A stretch of DNA of 22,830 bases from Candidatus Dadabacteria bacterium (GCA_022615255.1 JAKEHC010000099.1:1-22830); one strand, 5' to 3'; shown: positions 1-7,956, numbered from the stretch's first letter. A program made the numbers and translations. The notes: a model not told the origin generated them from the sequence alone.

Positions 1-1901
1 TCAGGCTCTTTCCTCTCTTTAATCCTTATCTCACCGTCATCAGCGTATTCAAACTGCTTTGCATTCTTACATTCAGGATATCTAGAGCACGAGAGAAATT
101 CACCCCTTTTCCCCCATTTTATAATCATCTGGGAACCGCACTGCTCGCAGTCAATCTCCGTAGGCACACCCTCGCGCCTAAGACTCCTCATCGAAACCTC
201 CGCTTGCTTGAGCCTCTTCCCGAAACCCTTATAAAACCCATCTAAAAGTTTTACCCAGTTTACATTCCCTTCTTCTACCTCATCTAGCTTTTCCTCCATC
301 TCCGCAGTAAACTGCACATCCATTACCTCTGGAAAACCTTCTATTAAAAGGTCTGTTACAGCACAGCCGAGCAAGCTTGGCTTTAACCTGTTCTTTTCCT
401 TAATCACATATTCCCTGTCCTGAATCGTAGAGAGTATCGTAGCGTATGTAGAAGGTCGTCCTATACCCTTTTCCTCTAGCTCCCTTACAAGAGCGCTCTC
501 CGTGAACCTTGGAGGTGGTTGAGTGAAGTGCTGCTTTCCTTCTAGTGCGATTAGTTTTAACTCCTCACCCTCACTCAGGTCAGGTAGTTTTCTCTCCTCC
601 TCCTTTTCCTTTGCCTCTTCCTCTTCTTCCTTTCCCTCCATATATACAACTGTGAATCCAGTGAATTTCATCACAGAACCCGTAGCGCGGAATATCCCCT
701 TACCAGCCTCAACCTCAACCGTTGTCTGATCATAAAGAGCTGGATTCATCTGTGAGGCAACGAACCTTTGCCAAATAAGCTTATAAAGCTCGAGCTCCTC
801 TTCCGATAAATACTGTTTTATAGAATCCGGGGATTTAATCACAGATGTAGGCCTTATTGCTTCATGCGCATCCTGCGCGGATTTTTTCACCTTGTATACA
901 ATAGGACTTTCCGGAAGAAAATCGGCGCCATAGGCATCTCCTATATACATCCTAGCTTCCCTTACCGCATGGTCTGAAACCCTGACCGAATCCGTTCTCA
1001 TATACGTGATAAGTCCATAGGGGCCCTCTTCACCAAGCTCAATACCCTCGTAAAGCTTCTGAGCAATAGCCATAGTTCTTTTCACGGGGAACCTAAGCTT
1101 TCTCGACGCCTCCTGTTGAAGTGTGCTTGTAATAAATGGAGGAGGAGCAGTTCTTGTTCTCTCTTTTTTCTCGAGAGAGAGTACAGCATATTTTTCGTTT
1201 CTTAGAGCCTCGACTATGCCCTTTGCCTGATCCTCATTTTTTATCTCAACCTTTTCACCTTCATACTTAGAAAGAAAGGCAACAAAAGAAGTAGTATCAT
1301 CCAGAAGTTTTTCTAACTCCGCTTCTATAGTCCAGTATTCGTCCGGCTTGAAATTCTCAATCTCCCTTTCCCTTTCAACCACAAGCCTAAGTGCCACACT
1401 CTGAACCCTTCCAGCACTAAGCCCCCTTCTTACCTTCTTCCATAGAATAGGACTCACCTGATACCCGACAAGACGGTCGAGAATTCGTCTTGCCTGTTGC
1501 GCTTCAAACCTATCGCGGCTGAGCCTACTAGGGTTTCTTACCGCCTCAAGAACAGCCTTCTCTGTGATCTCGTGGATTAAGACTCTGTATGCCTTATCTT
1601 TTATCTTTAACCTATCTACTATATGCCAAGCTATTGCTTCGCCTTCTCTGTCAGGGTCAGAAGCGAGATAGATGCTGTCGGCTTTTTTAGAAGCCTTTTC
1701 AAGCTGGTCTAGGAATTTTTTCTTATCTTTAATCACAACGTATTCAGGTTTAAAGTTCTTCTCTATATCCACACCGAGTTTGTTATTGGGGAGATCAATT
1801 AAGTGTCCAGACGATGCCTCGACGCTAAAATCCTTACCCAGATACCTTTTTATAGTTCTAGCTTTAGCTGGAGACTCAACGATTATAAGCGACTTTGCCA
1901 T
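1..1901 (-). CDS. topA: DNA topoisomerase I (type IA), 3' end cut by window edge
   Basis: Relaxes negatively supercoiled DNA by transient single-strand cleavage through a tyrosine. About 633 codons are visible with no stop before the left edge. The N-terminus has the TOPRIM domain: IVESPAKA near residues 7-14 with the catalytic Glu9, and DPDREGEAIAWH near 82-93 with the acidic Mg2+ ligands. The active-site tyrosine is Tyr300 in the motif GLITYMRTDS. A glutamate-rich stretch, common in this family, follows the catalytic domain. Near residues 580-610 four cysteines (a CxxC pair and a CxxxxxC pair) form a topoisomerase zinc finger, so the missing part is the rest of the C-terminal DNA-binding region. 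The ATG at 1901 has GGAGG at 1906-1910, four bases upstream. The gene stands alone on this strand, with a long gap upstream. The identification is secure. Confidence 0.97.
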   Translation of the reverse strand, partial: MAKSLIIVESPAKARTIKRYLGKDFSVEASSGHLIDLPNNKLGVDIEKNFKPEYVVIKDKKKFLDQLEKASKKADSIYLASDPDREGEAIAWHIVDRLKIKDKAYRVLIHEITEKAVLEAVRNPSRLSRDRFEAQQARRILDRLVGYQVSPILWKKVRRGLSAGRVQSVALRLVVEREREIENFKPDEYWTIEAELEKLLDDTTSFVAFLSKYEGEKVEIKNEDQAKGIVEALRNEKYAVLSLEKKERTRTAPPPFITSTLQQEASRKLRFPVKRTMAIAQKLYEGIELGEEGPYGLITYMRTDSVRVSDHAVREARMYIGDAYGADFLPESPIVYKVKKSAQDAHEAIRPTSVIKSPDSIKQYLSEEELELYKLIWQRFVASQMNPALYDQTTVEVEAGKGIFRATGSVMKFTGFTVVYMEGKEEEEEAKEKEEERKLPDLSEGEELKLIALEGKQHFTQPPPRFTESALVRELEEKGIGRPSTYATILSTIQDREYVIKEKNRLKPSLLGCAVTDLLIEGFPEVMDVQFTAEMEEKLDEVEEGNVNWVKLLDGFYKGFGKRLKQAEVSMRSLRREGVPTEIDCEQCGSQMIIKWGKRGEFLSCSRYPECKNAKQFEYADDGEIRIKERKEP

Positions 1902-2324
1902 TTAACCTCCAGAGTTCAATCTTAGGTATAAAGTTAATCACATTCAGAGCACTTTCAATAATAATTAATTTGGGTACATTTTACCTGAAATTACGTTATG
2001 TCAACCGGCTAATTCGGAGAAGGCCATTTCACCAAAATAAACTTCTTAATCTTTTAAATAAGTTAAGCTTAACCAAAATTGAGTTCGTTTTAATCTTGAA
2101 TAGGCTAGAAAACTAAAAATATAAAGAAATCGTCAATGAATTCCGTTTGTTATAAATGCATTAACAATCTTATCGACGGTATTAATAAGAGAAAAAGTAT
2201 AATCTACAGTTATAATTACATAAGATTGTCTTATTATTACCCAAAGTTCAGGGGGGGCAAAATAAAGCAATAAGGATAAAATAGACCATTCTAGGTTGAT
2301 AATTTAGTTGTATCCAGAGGCATA
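1902..2324. other. AT-rich intergenic region between topA and a divergent membrane-protein gene
   Basis: About 420 bases with no supported gene. It is AT-rich and must hold the topA promoter and that of the divergent gene, but I could not place a convincing -35/-10 pair. A plus-strand ORF at 1895-2116 begins inside topA, has no ribosome binding site and resembles no family I know, so I treat it as chance. A run of seven G (around 2251-2257) followed by an A-rich stretch is unusual in composition, but I see no function in it. Confidence 0.5.
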
Positions 2325-2390
2325 ATGACGGTGCCGGACCGCTGTTTTCTTAAGGAGGTGCTGTTGCTAGCACTAGGAGAGCATAATTGA
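2325..2390 (+). CDS. Possible 21-residue leader peptide overlapping the next gene
   Basis: A short ORF starts with ATG at 2325, preceded by AGAGG at 2316-2320, and ends with TGA at 2388-2390. That stop overlaps the TTG start of the membrane-protein gene (TTGA at 2387-2390), a classic arrangement for translational coupling. Inside it, AAGGAGGTG (2352-2360) is a near-perfect Shine-Dalgarno sequence five bases ahead of an in-frame TTG at 2364, so an alternative eight-codon peptide from 2364 is also possible. The peptide has a hydrophobic Leu-rich centre and no recognised motif. Whether it is translated cannot be decided from sequence. The strong internal Shine-Dalgarno element, too far upstream to serve the TTG at 2387 directly, is the main argument that something is translated here. 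Confidence 0.35.
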   Translation: MTVPDRCFLKEVLLLALGEHN

Positions 2391-3130
2391 AAATAAGCTT
2401 TTTGAAAATTGCTTCTATCTACCTAATTGTTCTGGGCACATTTTCAATTATCTTTTTCGATAACAATGAGATTATAGCATTGGGCACTGAAAATGGTCCG
2501 ATTGAAATTTTGGGGGCTATCTTTTTTCTTTTAGCTGCTAGTCTGTTTATTGCCGCTTATATCTATTCTTCAAACGCAGGAAATAAACTCCGACGCTTTA
2601 ACACTCATAAAAATTTATTTTATCTTCTATTAGGGGTCTTATTTCTAGTATGTTTTGCAGAAGAAATAAGCTGGGGACAGCGTATATTTAACTGGGAAAC
2701 CCCAGAGCTTTTCAATCAAATAAATTTGCAAAAAGAGACTAATCTCCACAATATTTGGCTATTTGATAGTACGGAGTCAGATAGCAGTCGAAAATCAACT
2801 ATGCATACAATGTTGTTTAATATGAATAGGCTTTTCGCCATCTTCTGGTTATCGTTTTGTGTTATTGTGCCCATCATTGATAGATTTTCTCTCAGAATGA
2901 GAAACTTCTTCAAGACAATTGGTTTGCCTATAACCCCTTTATGGATTGGAATGTTGTTCGTTACTCATGCTATTGTTTTTCAGATTATATATTCTTTTAT
3001 AGATTTGCCTCATGATGTCCGAAACAGCGTTAATGAGCTTAAGGAGAGTAATTACGCCTTTATTTTTACTATTCTTGCCTATTACGAGCTTAGAAGAAAC
3101 TGCAAGCAGTCAGATTTTCTCAGCAAATGA
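2387..3130 (+). CDS. Unrecognised polytopic membrane protein with an EEISWGQR motif
   Basis: A 247-residue protein with about five or six hydrophobic segments (roughly residues 5-24, 38-60, 74-91, 147-165, 180-204 and 222-233), so an integral inner-membrane protein. The third segment runs into EEISWGQR (92-99), followed by ETPE (104-107) and NLQKETNLHN (113-122); these polar, sharply defined blocks look conserved, but I cannot name a characterised family. The start is TTG: a stop codon lies immediately upstream in frame (2384-2386), no ATG occurs before residue 139, and AGGAGA (2375-2380) sits six bases before the TTG. It may be translationally coupled to the short upstream ORF. The EE-x5-R spacing differs from the EExxxR of CAAX-type membrane proteases, so I do not assign that activity. 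It converges on hppA across a hairpin. Confidence 0.8.
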   Translation: MKISFLKIASIYLIVLGTFSIIFFDNNEIIALGTENGPIEILGAIFFLLAASLFIAAYIYSSNAGNKLRRFNTHKNLFYLLLGVLFLVCFAEEISWGQRIFNWETPELFNQINLQKETNLHNIWLFDSTESDSSRKSTMHTMLFNMNRLFAIFWLSFCVIVPIIDRFSLRMRNFFKTIGLPITPLWIGMLFVTHAIVFQIIYSFIDLPHDVRNSVNELKESNYAFIFTILAYYELRRNCKQSDFLSK

Positions 3131-3179
3131 CTAAAGCTTATGAAAATCCGGGAAAAAAGGCAGGTGAATTTTATAAAGA

Positions 3180-3209
3180 GAGAAGAGAGGCTTTTTAGCC
3201 TCTCTTCTC
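3180..3209. terminator. Hairpin between convergent genes, probable bidirectional terminator
   Basis: A perfect 12-base-pair stem (3180-3191 with 3198-3209; core AGAAGAGAGGC/GCCTCTCTTCT) encloses a six-base TTTTTA loop. It lies between the stop of the plus-strand membrane-protein gene (3130) and the stop of hppA on the minus strand (3232). The U-tract is poor on both sides, so termination strength is uncertain, but position and symmetry fit a shared terminator. Confidence 0.65.
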
Positions 3210-3231
3210 CTTTCCGTTTATCCTAAGTTAT

Positions 3232-5352
3232 TTAAATAAATAAAGGTGCGAGAACAAGCGTAATTGTGGAGAGGAGTTTTATAAGAACGTGGATTGACGG
3301 TCCTGCAGTGTCCTTAAATGGGTCACCCACTGTATCTCCCACTACTGCCGCTTTATGCGTTTCAGACCTCTTTCCCCCATACATTCCAGTTTCTATGTAT
3401 TTCTTTGCATTATCCCATGCCCCTCCCCCGTTATTCATAAGGGTTGCAACGAGGATCCCGCTGATTGTCCCAACCATAAGAAACGCTGCCACAGTTTCAG
3501 CACCTAGTCCAAACTGCTTGAATACGAGTCCCACTACTATAGGCATACCAACGGCAAGAAGTCCAGGCGGAACCATTTCCTTGAGTGCGCCCTTTGTAAC
3601 AATGTCAACACACCTTGCATAATTTGGTTTTGCCGTCCCTTCAAGAATCCCTGGGTTCTCTTTGAACTGAGCACGGACATCGCTTATTACATAATAAGCC
3701 GCTCTTGCAACAGCCTTGATTGCCAGAGCGCTGAAAAGGAAAACCAGCATCGCCCCAAGAAGGCCGCCAACGAACACTTCAACCTTGGCTATGTCAACAG
3801 AGTCAAAAGCCTGACCTGTGAGATGTGCCACTTCATCGAGATACGCAGAGAAAAGAAGAAATGCCGCTAACGCCGCAGAGCCGATTGCATACCCTTTTGT
3901 TAGAGCCTTGGTTGTGTTTCCTACAGCATCTAGCCTGTCTGTTTTTACCCTTATCTCCTCTGGTTGTTTGCTCATTTCGACAATACCGCCAGCGTTATCA
4001 GTAATCGGTCCAAAGGTATCCATAGCAAGTATATATGCGGCTGTGCCTAGCATCCCCATTGTGGCAATTGCAGTACCATAAAGCCCAGCGGCGGTCTGAG
4101 AAATATCTGTGAGCTCCTTTAGCCCGTAAACCCCACAGAAATATGACCCGATTAATGCTGCCGAAATGGCAAGAACAGGTAGAGCCGTACATTCAAGCCC
4201 GACTGCCAGACCGGCTATTATGTTTGTTGCAGGACCGGTCTGAGAAGCCTCAGCAATGAACTTAACAGGGCGATACCTGTATTCAGTATAGTACTGAGTG
4301 ATATAGACAAAAACGATACTCGTCGCTATTCCTATAAGACCCGCGACAAAGAGCCACATATTATTATTTAGCAATAAACGAGTAGCTATATAAAAACCAA
4401 TCGCTGCAAGCACACAGGCAACATAGTATCCGCGATTTAATGCAGACATCGGGTCTTCTTTATCATTCTTTAACCCTACAATTCCGATTCCCACCATGCT
4501 GGCAATAAGGCCAAACGCACGTGCAACAAGAGGAAAGAGAATTCCGTTTATGCCGAAAATAGGGAAAAGTGCAACACCGAGTATCATCGCCCCAATGTTT
4601 TCCGCAGCCGTCGATTCAAAGAGGTCTGCTCCACGACCCGCACAGTCTCCTACGTTATCCCCCACAAGGTCAGCAATAACCGCAGGGTTTCTTGGATCGT
4701 CTTCCGGTATCCCTGCTTCTACCTTGCCGACAAGGTCTGCTCCAACGTCAGCGGCTTTAGTATATATTCCACCGCCAAGCTGGGCGAAAAGGGCGACGAA
4801 GCTTGCACCAAATCCATACCCTACTATTAGAAAGGGGACCCTCTTTACAACCTCTGGGTCATCTACTGAGCCGCCGTAAAGAATAAATAGGATTCCAACA
4901 CCAAGAAGACTCATGGCAACTATCGTAATTCCTGAAACTGCCCCGCCTCTAAGCGATATCTTTAAAGCACTATTTAGGCTTGACCTGACTGCACTTGCAG
5001 TACGTATATTCGATCTGATCGAAATCCACATTCCGATATACCCGGCAAGGGCTGAGCACCCAGCACCAAAAAGAAAGGCTACCGTAGTGCGCCATGCCAT
5101 GTCATGATCTCCCTTTGCAAACCAATAAAGCACAAAAATAAGAGCGGCAAGAACTATGCTCAGCATTGTAATGGTTGAGTACTGTCTTTTTAAAAACGCC
5201 TCAGCCCCCTCTTTGATAGCGTTGCTTATATTTTGCATCGCTGAAGTTCCCGTATCGCTGCCGAGCACGTAGTTGGCTAGATACCCAGCAAAACCTAGTG
5301 ATAGAACACTGATGCCCAGAACTATCACCAGGAGCATTTGATCGAATTCCAT
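3232..5352 (-). CDS. hppA: Membrane-bound proton-pumping pyrophosphatase, K+-independent type
   Basis: Couples hydrolysis of inorganic pyrophosphate to H+ transport across the cytoplasmic membrane. The 706-residue length and about 16 hydrophobic segments match the family. The substrate-binding loop is intact at residues 202-246 (DVGADLVGKVEAG, DDPRNPAVIADLVGDNVGDCAGRGADLFES region), as are the later acidic motifs DTFGPITDNAGG (445-456) and GDTVGDPFKDTAGPS near the C-terminus. In GNTTKALTKG, Lys482 and Thr485 occupy the positions that separate the two subclasses: Ala at the first position marks K+-dependent enzymes, while Lys/Thr as here marks K+-independent H+ pumps such as the Rhodospirillum rubrum enzyme. 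ATG at 5352 has AAGGAGG at 5361-5367 with eight bases of spacing. Its upstream neighbour on the same strand is a soluble pyrophosphatase, which would compete for the same substrate. Confidence 0.97.
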   Translation of the reverse strand: MEFDQMLLVIVLGISVLSLGFAGYLANYVLGSDTGTSAMQNISNAIKEGAEAFLKRQYSTITMLSIVLAALIFVLYWFAKGDHDMAWRTTVAFLFGAGCSALAGYIGMWISIRSNIRTASAVRSSLNSALKISLRGGAVSGITIVAMSLLGVGILFILYGGSVDDPEVVKRVPFLIVGYGFGASFVALFAQLGGGIYTKAADVGADLVGKVEAGIPEDDPRNPAVIADLVGDNVGDCAGRGADLFESTAAENIGAMILGVALFPIFGINGILFPLVARAFGLIASMVGIGIVGLKNDKEDPMSALNRGYYVACVLAAIGFYIATRLLLNNNMWLFVAGLIGIATSIVFVYITQYYTEYRYRPVKFIAEASQTGPATNIIAGLAVGLECTALPVLAISAALIGSYFCGVYGLKELTDISQTAAGLYGTAIATMGMLGTAAYILAMDTFGPITDNAGGIVEMSKQPEEIRVKTDRLDAVGNTTKALTKGYAIGSAALAAFLLFSAYLDEVAHLTGQAFDSVDIAKVEVFVGGLLGAMLVFLFSALAIKAVARAAYYVISDVRAQFKENPGILEGTAKPNYARCVDIVTKGALKEMVPPGLLAVGMPIVVGLVFKQFGLGAETVAAFLMVGTISGILVATLMNNGGGAWDNAKKYIETGMYGGKRSETHKAAVVGDTVGDPFKDTAGPSIHVLIKLLSTITLVLAPLFI

Positions 5353-5694
5353 TTTTGTATCCTCCTTTCTAAGATTAATAGGATTATAGGCTTACTTTTC
5401 CCTGTATATTGGAATATAGGGGAACTAGCATACTTCTTTAATTTAGTCATTAGAAACGGCAGGTATAACCCTAGAACCAGCTTTATTTCCTCTTTAATCC
5501 ACAATTTATTTGGGAACAAATTTAAGCCCAATCCCTATTGGATTGTCCAATCTTGGTTTTTAGGGAAAGGAATCATAACTGGGAAACCAGGAAATTACAA
5601 ATATATATAGGTCGCAAATCAAACAATGTTGAATTCATAATCAGCTACTGAGTAAATCTTCAAATTGAATGAAGCGTTAATTGTTATCAAGTAC
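5353..5694. other. Intergenic region upstream of hppA
   Basis: About 340 AT-rich bases between the soluble pyrophosphatase stop and the hppA start, both on the minus strand. It contains the hppA ribosome binding site (5361-5367) and presumably its promoter. A small perfect dyad, ATTGGA at 5537-5542 and TCCAAT at 5546-5551 with a TTG centre, could be an operator or a short hairpin; it has no following U-tract. ORFs crossing this stretch on either strand have no ribosome binding site or recognisable product. Confidence 0.45.
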
Positions 5695-6309
5695 TTAAGC
5701 ACCATACTCCTCATTATAGTCTTCTATTGCTGCCTCGACTACTTGTAGAGCATGCTCGCGGTTATAAATTTTCTCAATGGTCATCTGCGATTGCGTTCCG
5801 GACTCAAGCTTGTAGGTAATGAAGTAATGCCGTAAGCGTTCGACTAGAATTGCCGGCAGCCCCGAAATGTCTTCAAGTCCTCCCCAAAGGTTGTCGTTCT
5901 GTAGAACGGCAATGATTTTATCGTCAGCTAATCCTTTATCGATTCCTTGAAGACCACCTATGACTCTCGCATTTAGTATCACTTCCGAACGAGTAATGGG
6001 TCTCTCACTAAAAACACAGATATCGAGTGGATCACCGTCACCCCGTTGAAGGTTCGGTGTAAGTTTCCCTACTCTTCTCCCGCAGAATGTACGAGGAATA
6101 AACCCGTAAAGAGTAGGTGGTTGCGAGGAGGTCCTTTGCGGTCGGTCAACGCGAATGTACCCAGTAACTTTGTCCACTTCGTACTTGATACCATCGAACG
6201 GGGTTATCTCGATGTAAGCGTGGACAATCATAGGAGGTTGTGGACCAACTTCGAGACCATGCCAGGGATGGGGTCGCCAGCGATAATAGGGAGGAGGAAA
6301 TACTCCCAT
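5695..6309 (-). CDS. ppa: Soluble family I inorganic pyrophosphatase
   Basis: Cytoplasmic Mg2+-dependent hydrolysis of pyrophosphate to phosphate. The 204-residue protein keeps the active-site residues of the E. coli enzyme in order: Glu34 (IEITP), Lys42 and Glu44 (IKYE), Arg56 (VDR), Tyr68 (YGFIP), the acidic cluster Asp91/Asp93/Asp96 (GDGDPLD), Asp124 and Asp129 with Lys131 (DKGLADDK), and Tyr166-Lys167 (TYK). It has a Pro/Trp-rich N-terminal extension of about 25 residues and an insertion after YGFIPRT, as in some non-proteobacterial family members. ATG at 6309 is preceded by GGAGG (6316-6320). Arginine codons include more CGN than the stress genes further right. It lies directly upstream of hppA on the same strand with a 342-base gap, so co-transcription is possible but not shown. 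Confidence 0.93.
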   Translation of the reverse strand: MGVFPPPYYRWRPHPWHGLEVGPQPPMIVHAYIEITPFDGIKYEVDKVTGYIRVDRPQRTSSQPPTLYGFIPRTFCGRRVGKLTPNLQRGDGDPLDICVFSERPITRSEVILNARVIGGLQGIDKGLADDKIIAVLQNDNLWGGLEDISGLPAILVERLRHYFITYKLESGTQSQMTIEKIYNREHALQVVEAAIEDYNEEYGA

Positions 6310-6407
6310 CTCCCACCTCCAAATACGAAATTCTCTAGATATTTTTTATAACATAAACTACATCAGATATTCATATCCTTTAACGCATACTGAAGGCTTT
6401 AGAGGGC

Positions 6408-6845
6408 TTAATAGCCATCCTCGCCCCTATTGAATAGAAGGTTGCTCTGAAGCCATGTTATAACATCCATAAAGTCATTACATGGGTTTCTAAAGTCTCC
6501 GTTAGTTATGCATATGTCTCCAAAATATTGTATACATCTAGGGCAGTTATCAGGAACGATTGATCCAACGTTTGATATAGATTCCCTATCTTGTCCGCCC
6601 ATGGAAAGGTTAAAGTTATACGTATATGTCTTTGTAACCGAATTGGGCAACTCGTCGTATTTACACCATACATACATCGATCCGTAAGTTTCCCTTCTGA
6701 CACCACAGTAAAAAGGGCAGACATTTATACCCTGCTTTTGATGCCACCTGGCAATACAGAATGGTCGTGCTAAAGGGCACCATAAAGGCTTTATCCAGAA
6801 GATCTCCTTATCCCTGGTAGATATCAGATATTGGATATGTATCAT
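6408..6845 (-). CDS. Hypothetical cysteine-rich protein, uncertain whether real
   Basis: From ATG at 6845 the ORF gives 145 residues and a stop; the open frame extends further, to a TTG at 6911. It contains about nine cysteines in spaced pairs (WCPLARPFC, CPFYCG, WCKYDE, NCPRC), suggesting metal binding or disulfides, and several tryptophans. I recognise no family. In favour of coding: length, clustered Cys pairs, and codon choices (ATA for Ile, AGG/AGA for Arg) like those of neighbouring genes. Against: no good ribosome binding site, and it sits directly downstream of, and in its extended form overlaps, a decayed gene. It may be a genuine orphan, the remnant of another gene, or chance. No signal peptide or membrane segment is evident. 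Confidence 0.38.
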   Translation of the reverse strand: MIHIQYLISTRDKEIFWIKPLWCPLARPFCIARWHQKQGINVCPFYCGVRRETYGSMYVWCKYDELPNSVTKTYTYNFNLSMGGQDRESISNVGSIVPDNCPRCIQYFGDICITNGDFRNPCNDFMDVITWLQSNLLFNRGEDGY

Positions 6846-6886
6846 GGCTCTTCTGCTTTCTATTACACGCCTTTTCTTCTCATTTG

Positions 6887-7178
6887 TCAAGGTTTGAGTT
6901 CTGAGGACCAATTTCGAAGGTCTGAATTGCTCTTTCGGACATGCTCCCTTATTGTCTCAGATGTATCCCTTTTAGGGTCAAGGATAATGGAAACAAAATA
7001 AACCCTATCTTGAAACCCGCTATTATCTGAGCCTTTTTCAATCTCTTTCATTCTCTATGATTGTCATAGGGCACACATCAAGGCAATTGGTATAGATATA
7101 ATTAACTATCAGCACCTTTCCTCTAAGCTCTAAGAAGATAAACTTCTTACCATCCTGATTATTCGTTGTGCATCTTTT
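6887..7178 (-). pseudogene. Frameshifted, truncated SCO1/SenC copper-chaperone remnant
   Basis: The minus strand encodes, in two frames, consecutive pieces of a SCO1/SenC protein, the thioredoxin-fold copper chaperone for cytochrome c oxidase assembly. The first frame (from about 7178 to a TGA at 7038-7040) reads DGKKFIFLELRGKVLIVNYI followed by YTNCLDVCPMTI, with the CxxxCP copper-binding motif. The second frame picks up around 7041-7054, shifted by one base, and reads KEIEKGSDNSGFQDRVYFVS then IILDPKRDTSETIREH, including the family-typical DPxRDT, up to a TGA at 6887-6889. The N-terminal membrane anchor and the C-terminal part with the third, histidine copper ligand are missing. So one frameshift plus loss of both ends: a dead gene. 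A sequencing error could explain the frameshift but not the missing ends. Confidence 0.8.
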
Positions 7179-7252
7179 TTATAACCTTTCAAAGCGTAAA
7201 CATAGATGGTTGCGGGTTATCATCTAGCCCAAACTAATTTCCTCATTCTGAT

Positions 7253-7864
7253 TCAATGTTTAACATCCGTTAGCTTTTCGAGATAGTTCACAGAAACATC
7301 GAATTTTTTCTCTTTCAGCTTTCTATCCAGCTTATCAAAGTCACAGCCAATAACCCACAAATAATAAGTATCACTACTTTCCCTAGACGAACTAAAAGAT
7401 AAAACCTTCTCAGTGCAAACTTGAAACACTCTAATTACATCCACAAGAGATACGCCTTCTGGTATCTTAACCTGCACCCTTGTCGGTTCCTCATGGAACC
7501 TCAAAAGATTAAGGAGACCGTCAAAGATGTCTGTAACAGTAATAATTCCTACTAATTCGCCCCTCTTAGAAACAACTGGAAGGGCATTAAACTTACGATT
7601 ACGGATCATTCGAGCAGCTTCTTCCACGGGTGCATCCTCTATTATCGTCATAGGATTCGAGCTCATAACGTCACCCACCGTAAGCTCTGGACGCACAAGT
7701 GCCATACGGAGGTCTCTATCCGTAACTATGCCTACTAGTCTCTCATCTTTGAGTACAGGTATCTGGCGTATACTGTGTTTTTTTAACAAATGAAAAGCAT
7801 TTTTAACATCCTCTCCCGGAGTTACGATTAGTGGGTTAGGTGTCATACAGTTTTTTACAAGCAT
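7253..7864 (-). CDS. CBS-domain pair with C-terminal ACT-like domain (AcuB-like)
   Basis: A 203-residue soluble protein. CBS domain 1 spans about residues 2-56 (CMTPNPLIVTP to GIVTDRDL) and CBS domain 2 about 64-121 (VMSSNPMTI to GIITVTDIFD); together they form a Bateman module that normally binds adenosine nucleotides. Residues about 127-197 resemble an ACT domain, giving the layout of AcuB, a protein encoded with acetoin-utilisation genes. Its job here is most likely sensing energy charge; no enzymatic residues are visible. ATG at 7864 has GGGAGGAG at 7871-7878, six bases upstream. A sigma-54 promoter (7957-7971) and a TGTCAGA enhancer element (8014-8037) precede it, so it is predicted to be controlled by the activator encoded just upstream at 8205-9554. 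By analogy only, two-CBS proteins and universal stress proteins are also co-regulated in the mycobacterial DosR regulon. Confidence 0.88.
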   Translation of the reverse strand: MLVKNCMTPNPLIVTPGEDVKNAFHLLKKHSIRQIPVLKDERLVGIVTDRDLRMALVRPELTVGDVMSSNPMTIIEDAPVEEAARMIRNRKFNALPVVSKRGELVGIITVTDIFDGLLNLLRFHEEPTRVQVKIPEGVSLVDVIRVFQVCTEKVLSFSSSRESSDTYYLWVIGCDFDKLDRKLKEKKFDVSVNYLEKLTDVKH

Positions 7865-7956
7865 TTTCTTCTCCTCCCTTAATTTTTAAACGCTTTTAAT
7901 CCCACATCTCGTTTCTAGGCCTCATTTCTCTTGTGAACCTAGGAACTTACTTTCTT

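Noticed and set aside
1649..1664. TGTCAGG followed by GTCAGAAG inside topA, similar to the enhancer
   Set aside because: It lies within conserved topA coding sequence, lacks the inverted third half-site, and has no sigma-54 promoter next to it.
1895..2116. A 73-codon plus-strand ORF in the topA upstream gap
   Set aside because: Begins inside topA, has no ribosome binding site and no recognisable product.
2251..2271. G-run followed by AAAGC, fitting GG-N10-GC
   Set aside because: No TTGC-like -12 element and no TGGCA; it fits only because the G-run offers many possible GG positions.
2660..2760. CAAX-type (CPBP) membrane protease assignment for the 2387-3130 protein
   Set aside because: Its EE is followed by Arg at a different spacing (EE-x5-R, not EExxxR), and the later histidine motifs of that family were not found in the expected segments.
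5338..5610. ORFs on both strands across the hppA upstream region
   Set aside because: They overlap the hppA start or its ribosome binding site, and lack ribosome binding sites and recognisable motifs.
6506..6724. A 72-codon minus-strand ORF overlapping the cysteine-rich ORF in another frame
   Set aside because: No ribosome binding site, no family resemblance, and the overlapping frame is longer and has more protein-like features.
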